Source: an uncultured Pseudomonadota bacterium
GTDB taxonomy: Bacteria > Pseudomonadota > Gammaproteobacteria > Burkholderiales > SG8-41
Direction: 5' to 3'
Assembly (NCBI GenBank): GCA_946885605.1
Contig: CAMPGR010000087.1
Location: forward strand, 1 to 16,280
Length of the DNA: 16,280 nucleotides
Shown here piece after piece: positions 13,520 through 16,280 of this stretch. The position numbers and the translations under genes are program-made. Each line of letters opens with the position of its first letter. Position 1 is the first letter of the stretch. Under the pieces are notes generated by a model that saw nothing but the letters and a program-made list of their open reading frames with translations, had not been told where the DNA came from and did no database searches.

Positions 13520-15226
13520 TCAATAGCCGAGGTCGCGCCTGGCATCCGCGAGCAGCCGGTCGAACGTTTCCGGCAAACGGATCGGGCGCCCCACCACGCT
13601 CGGCGAATGCGCCTGCAACCAGTAGCTGTGCGTCGGGTGCGAGCCGCCCGCGACGACGAGCACGATGTTCTCGGGCTTGAGGCAGATCGGCCATGGATCG
13701 AGCTCGATGCTCTCGCGCGTCACCGGATTCGCATCGATCTCGATCCACGCCGGTGCGCCCGCGCGGCGCATCTGCTCCATCGGGATTTTCGAGTTTTCCC
13801 AGAGGAACTGGCGGATCGAGGACTTGGTCCAGCCGAGCTCGGCCATCATCTTCGCCACCACCGGCGAAATCATCATGATGCCCGGCGTACCTTTCTCGTA
13901 GCCTGCGAGCACGGCGAGATTCGGCGTGCGCATGAAGTCCGCCATGCGCCACAGGCCGTTCTGCACGTCCTCCTGCGGCGACTCCTTCTTCGCACCGCGC
14001 CGCCGGACGTTGGTCACGCCGCTCGCAAAGACGAGCGAAATCGAATTCGCGCCGGGCTCGAAACCATGGCGCTCCGTGGCATGAGGGAGCCAGCCTTCAG
14101 GCAGTGCCGCCTCGTCCTCGGCGAACACCGCAGTGGTGTAGCGCCAGGCGCCGACAATCGCCATCGTGCCCACGCCCGGCAGCGCGCCGCCGACGTTCTG
14201 CTGCAGAAGCCGCAATGCGCGCCCGATGCTCGCACCCGCCGGCCGCTGCGGGTCGGGACCGAGGAGACCGAAGCCCGAGTTGAGACGGATCTGCTGGCCG
14301 AGCGGTCCGTTGACGATGACCACCGGGAACGGTCCGCCGGAAGTCGCCTGCAGCTGATCGAACCCCGTGGAAGGATCGAGGCACCCTTCCACCGCGGCGA
14401 TCAGCACCGGCAGGTATTCCGGGCGCCCGCCCGCCATCGCAAGCGCGATGGCGCAGGTGTCGACGGTGGTGACACCGCCACGCGGGGGGAACTTGCCGAG
14501 CACGTGCGTGCGTGGAAGCGCCGTGCCCTGCAGGATCCAGTCCACCCGCTCGCGGGTGGCGGGCCAGAGCGGCAGGCCGTCTCCCCACATCTTTGCGAGG
14601 AGCAGGTTGTTCGCCTTGTTGAGCGCGTCTTCGTAGCTTGCGCCGTCGACGGACAACATGGGGCTTTCCGCCGAGGCGCGCGCGAACTTCGATTGCCAGC
14701 GGATAAGCGCCTCGTAGAACTCGTGCTTCCGTTCGCGGACTGCGCTGATGTCGCTCCCCGGAAGGAACATCGCAATCGGGAACGTCACCATGGCGGCGTC
14801 CGGCGCAAGACCGATGCCTGTCACGGCGTTTTTCATCACGCCGACGAAGTCGCTGCGGGTCAGCGTGACCGTCGGGATACCGAGCGCTTCGATTCGGGCG
14901 GCAGCACGGCCGCACGCGGTGGCGCAGGCCCCTCAGGCCGCGTTGCCGACGATCACCGCATCGACGCCGCTCTTCTTGACCAGCGCAGCGGTTTCTTCGG
15001 TGCCGATCAACGCGTTGCCCTGCGGGAAGGCATCCACCGGCAGCACCTCGATGCCGGGGAAGTCGGCTTCGAACAGCGACTTCAGAAGCGGCAGCATGCG
15101 GTAGGCCTGCCATTGCTCGTTGCTCACGATGCCGATGCGCTTGCCTTCGAGGGTTTGAAGCCGGGGCGCGTGCGGTTTCGTGACTTCGAGCGCGCCGGAG
15201 GGATCGTAGAATTCGAGCGTGACCAT
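13520..15226 (-). CDS. Candidate selenoprotein: UGSC-like domain fused to the 346-aa-type partner domain (Sec at codon 98)
   Basis: Read through one in-frame TGA (14933-14935), this is a single 568-aa protein. Residues 1-97 match the N-terminal part of the small UGSC protein: FYDPSG, LEGKRIGIVSNEQ, and the strand GVDAVIVGNAA. The motif is U98-G-A-C101, followed by A-T-A-C, then ALGIPTVTLTRSDF, matching EQQGVPSASIVTEVF. From about residue 195 on it matches the separate 346-aa protein: WGDGLPLWPAT (214-224), AMAGGRPEYLPV (263-274), VNGPL (305-309), ASIGRALRL (332-340), and a C-terminal VVAGGSH. The frame is identical before and after the TGA and no other stop intervenes. ATG 15226 has GAGGAGG 7 nt upstream. 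The gene ends with a TGA stop. Reaction unknown; a redox role is inferred from UxxC. Confidence 0.82.
14898..14913 (-). promoter_or_regulatory. Candidate bacterial SECIS hairpin after the UGAC TGA
   Basis: GCGGC and GCCGC form five GC pairs around the loop CGTGCT, whose second base is G. The loop begins 24 nt after the TGA, within the range known for bacterial SECIS elements. The helix can be extended downwards by bulged pairs with bases 15-18 after the TGA. The region is very GC-rich, and at least one alternative fold exists (GGCC...GGCC), so this hairpin is weaker evidence than the one in the small UGSC gene. Confidence 0.5.
14933..14935 (-). other. In-frame TGA read as selenocysteine (Sec98)
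   Basis: The minus-strand codons are GCG GCC TGA GGG GCC TGC, giving A-A-U-G-A-C. The 96 bp between this codon and the next possible start (GTG 14839) are in frame and encode residues homologous to those after U95 in the small UGSC protein. A split into two genes is therefore unlikely. Confidence 0.78.
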
Positions 15227-15251
15227 GGCGGTGCCTCCTCGGTGATAAGCC

Positions 15252-15270
15252 GGACCGTACAAAACGGCCC
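15252..15270 (-). promoter_or_regulatory. Leader hairpin between the EAL gene and the fusion selenoprotein gene
   Basis: On the minus strand GGGCCGT (15270-15264) pairs with ACGGTCC (15258-15252), with one G-U pair, around a five-base T-rich loop. It lies in the 93-bp gap after the EAL-protein stop and 25 bp before the ATG at 15226. No T-run follows, so it may be a leader structure rather than a terminator. Confidence 0.4.
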
Positions 15271-15319
15271 GAATCTATCACACTATTGGAGCGCCTTGAT
15301 CCTGCCGAAGGCGAGGTGC

Positions 15320-16280
15320 CTAGCGAGCGCCGCCGCCCCGGGAGATGAGCCGCTCGATTTCCTCCACGGGCAGCGGCGGGCTGAAGAGGTAGCCCTGCAT
15401 CTCGTCGCAGCGCAGGAGCCGCAGCAGCTGAAGTTGCTCCTGCGTTTCGACGCCTTCGGCGACGACCTTCAGATTGAGGCAGTGGGCGAGCGAGATGATG
15501 GTGGAGACGATCGTCATGTTATGCGGGCTGTTCGTCATCCCCGAGATGAACGAGCGGTCGATCTTGAGCGAGTTCACGGGAAGCCGCGCGATGTAGCTGA
15601 GCGACGAGTAGCCCGTCCCGAAATCGTCGATCGCGATACCGATTCCCGCCGCCTTGATCTCCTCGAGCTTCGTGATGGAGCGCTCGATGTCCTCCATGAT
15701 GAGGGTTTCCGTGATTTCGAGATCGAGTTGCAGCACGCTCGTGCCTTCGTGACTCGCAAGGCGCTTCACCTCCGCTGCGAAGTTCTCCTCGCGCAGGTTG
15801 ATGGGCGATATGTTGACGGCGATGCGCGGCGGATCGAGTTTCGCCGCCTGCCAGCGGCGGTAATCCTTGAGCGCCCGGCCGAGCACCCACTTGCCCACCT
15901 CGTGGATGAGCCCGGTTTCCTCGAGGAGCGGCACGAACTCGTTGGGCGGGACCATACCGAGGTCGGGGCTTCGCCAGCGCACCAGCGCTTCGAGCCCGGT
16001 GATGCGCTGCGTCGCGACGTCGACCTTGGGCTGGTAGTGGAGAACGAACTGGTCTTCCGCCACGGCAACACGGAGGCGGTTTTCGAGGTCGAGCTTCTGC
16101 GCGACGCGGGCGTTCATCTGCGGCGCATAGAAGAGATACTTGTCTCCCGAAGTTTTCGCCTTCTTGAGCGCAGCCTCCGCATTGCGGAAGAGTTCCTCGG
16201 CGTTCGCCGCATCGCCGGGGAAGAGCGCAATGCCGCACTTGAGCGCGGGCCGCAGCTCCTGGCCGCCGACCGAGAGCGGT
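15320..16280 (-). CDS. GGDEF-EAL domain protein, 3' part (c-di-GMP phosphodiesterase type)
   Basis: The gene runs off the right edge of the window; 319 C-terminal residues are visible. The first about 55 residues are the end of a GGDEF domain (CGIALFPGDAANAEELFRNA, then A-L-K-K-A-K...GDKYLFYAPQMNARV). A complete EAL domain follows with all the usual active-site signatures: EALVRW, VNIS, LEITETL, DDFGTGYSSLSYI, LKIDRSFI, EGVET and QGYLFSPPLP. These predict hydrolysis of cyclic di-GMP to pGpG with Mg2+ or Mn2+. Whether the GGDEF half is active, and which sensor precedes it, lies outside the window. It is probably a neighbour rather than a member of the catabolic set. Confidence 0.95.
   Translation of the reverse strand, partial: PLSVGGQELRPALKCGIALFPGDAANAEELFRNAEAALKKAKTSGDKYLFYAPQMNARVAQKLDLENRLRVAVAEDQFVLHYQPKVDVATQRITGLEALVRWRSPDLGMVPPNEFVPLLEETGLIHEVGKWVLGRALKDYRRWQAAKLDPPRIAVNISPINLREENFAAEVKRLASHEGTSVLQLDLEITETLIMEDIERSITKLEEIKAAGIGIAIDDFGTGYSSLSYIARLPVNSLKIDRSFISGMTNSPHNMTIVSTIISLAHCLNLKVVAEGVETQEQLQLLRLLRCDEMQGYLFSPPLPVEEIERLISRGGGAR

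Noticed and set aside
12433..13680. 415-codon open frame on the plus strand
   Set aside because: It is antisense to the 345-aa gene and the end of the fusion selenoprotein gene and shows typical shadow composition.
3762..14935. Genome-wide reassignment of TGA to an amino acid
   Set aside because: TGA ends the second Bug gene (11005-11007), the LigB-like gene, and both candidate selenoprotein genes at normal domain ends, so TGA is also used as a stop.
14097..15281. 394-codon open frame on the minus strand that spans the TGA without a stop
   Set aside because: It is a +1/-1 frame of the fusion gene with an Arg/Ala-rich shadow composition. The homologous protein blocks lie in the TGA-containing frame, so a frameshift reading is not needed.

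Overview
The window is high-GC DNA from a heterotrophic proteobacterium. The organism is most likely a betaproteobacterium of the Burkholderiales type, because it carries two 'Bug' (TctC-type) periplasmic substrate-binding proteins without a permease beside them, plus an aromatic-acid-style catabolic gene set. The taxonomic call is an inference from gene content only. Coding density is high and no gene-free stretch exceeds about 210 bp. I see no rRNA, tRNA, CRISPR array, transposase or phage gene.

Layout. On the minus strand, reading right to left from 7413 to 82, lie a LigB-type extradiol dioxygenase relative, an SDR dehydrogenase, a large uncharacterised protein (346 aa), a small protein with an in-frame TGA in a U-G-S-C motif, a fumarylacetoacetate-hydrolase-family enzyme, a small dimeric alpha/beta-barrel protein, an LCAT-like serine hydrolase and a lipoprotein. 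From 7571 to 11007 on the plus strand lie a Bug protein, a two-domain cupin and a second Bug protein. From 16280 back to 11045 on the minus strand lie the end of a GGDEF-EAL protein, a second TGA-containing gene (568 aa), an uncharacterised 345-aa protein and an ArsB/SLC13-type 12-TM transporter.

Main discovery. Two genes each contain one in-frame TGA, at the same place in homologous sequence. The small gene at 3510-4046 reads ...GIGD-U-GSC..., and the gene at 13520-15226 reads ...GNAA-U-GAC.... Protein homology between the two loci continues on both sides of the TGA. A hairpin of bacterial-SECIS type, with a G in the first two loop bases, follows each TGA at a suitable distance. TGA still acts as an ordinary stop elsewhere, including at the end of both of these genes. 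The simplest reading is that both encode selenoproteins with a UxxC redox motif. The small protein matches what I remember as the 'UGSC family (seleno)protein' of public annotation.

The second locus is also a natural fusion. Its N-terminal about 180 residues correspond to the small UGSC protein and its C-terminal about 370 residues to the separate 346-aa protein next to it in locus 1. This Rosetta-stone arrangement argues that the two locus-1 proteins work together. With dioxygenase, FAH, SDR, cupin and uptake-type binding proteins around them, I infer a selenium-dependent redox system within an aromatic or carboxylate catabolic island. Its reaction cannot be read from sequence.

Most gaps between the minus-strand genes of the left half hold inverted repeats. 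These include a perfect 16-bp-arm hairpin between the two locus-1 partner genes that looks like a bidirectional terminator or attenuator, and several REP-like elements.
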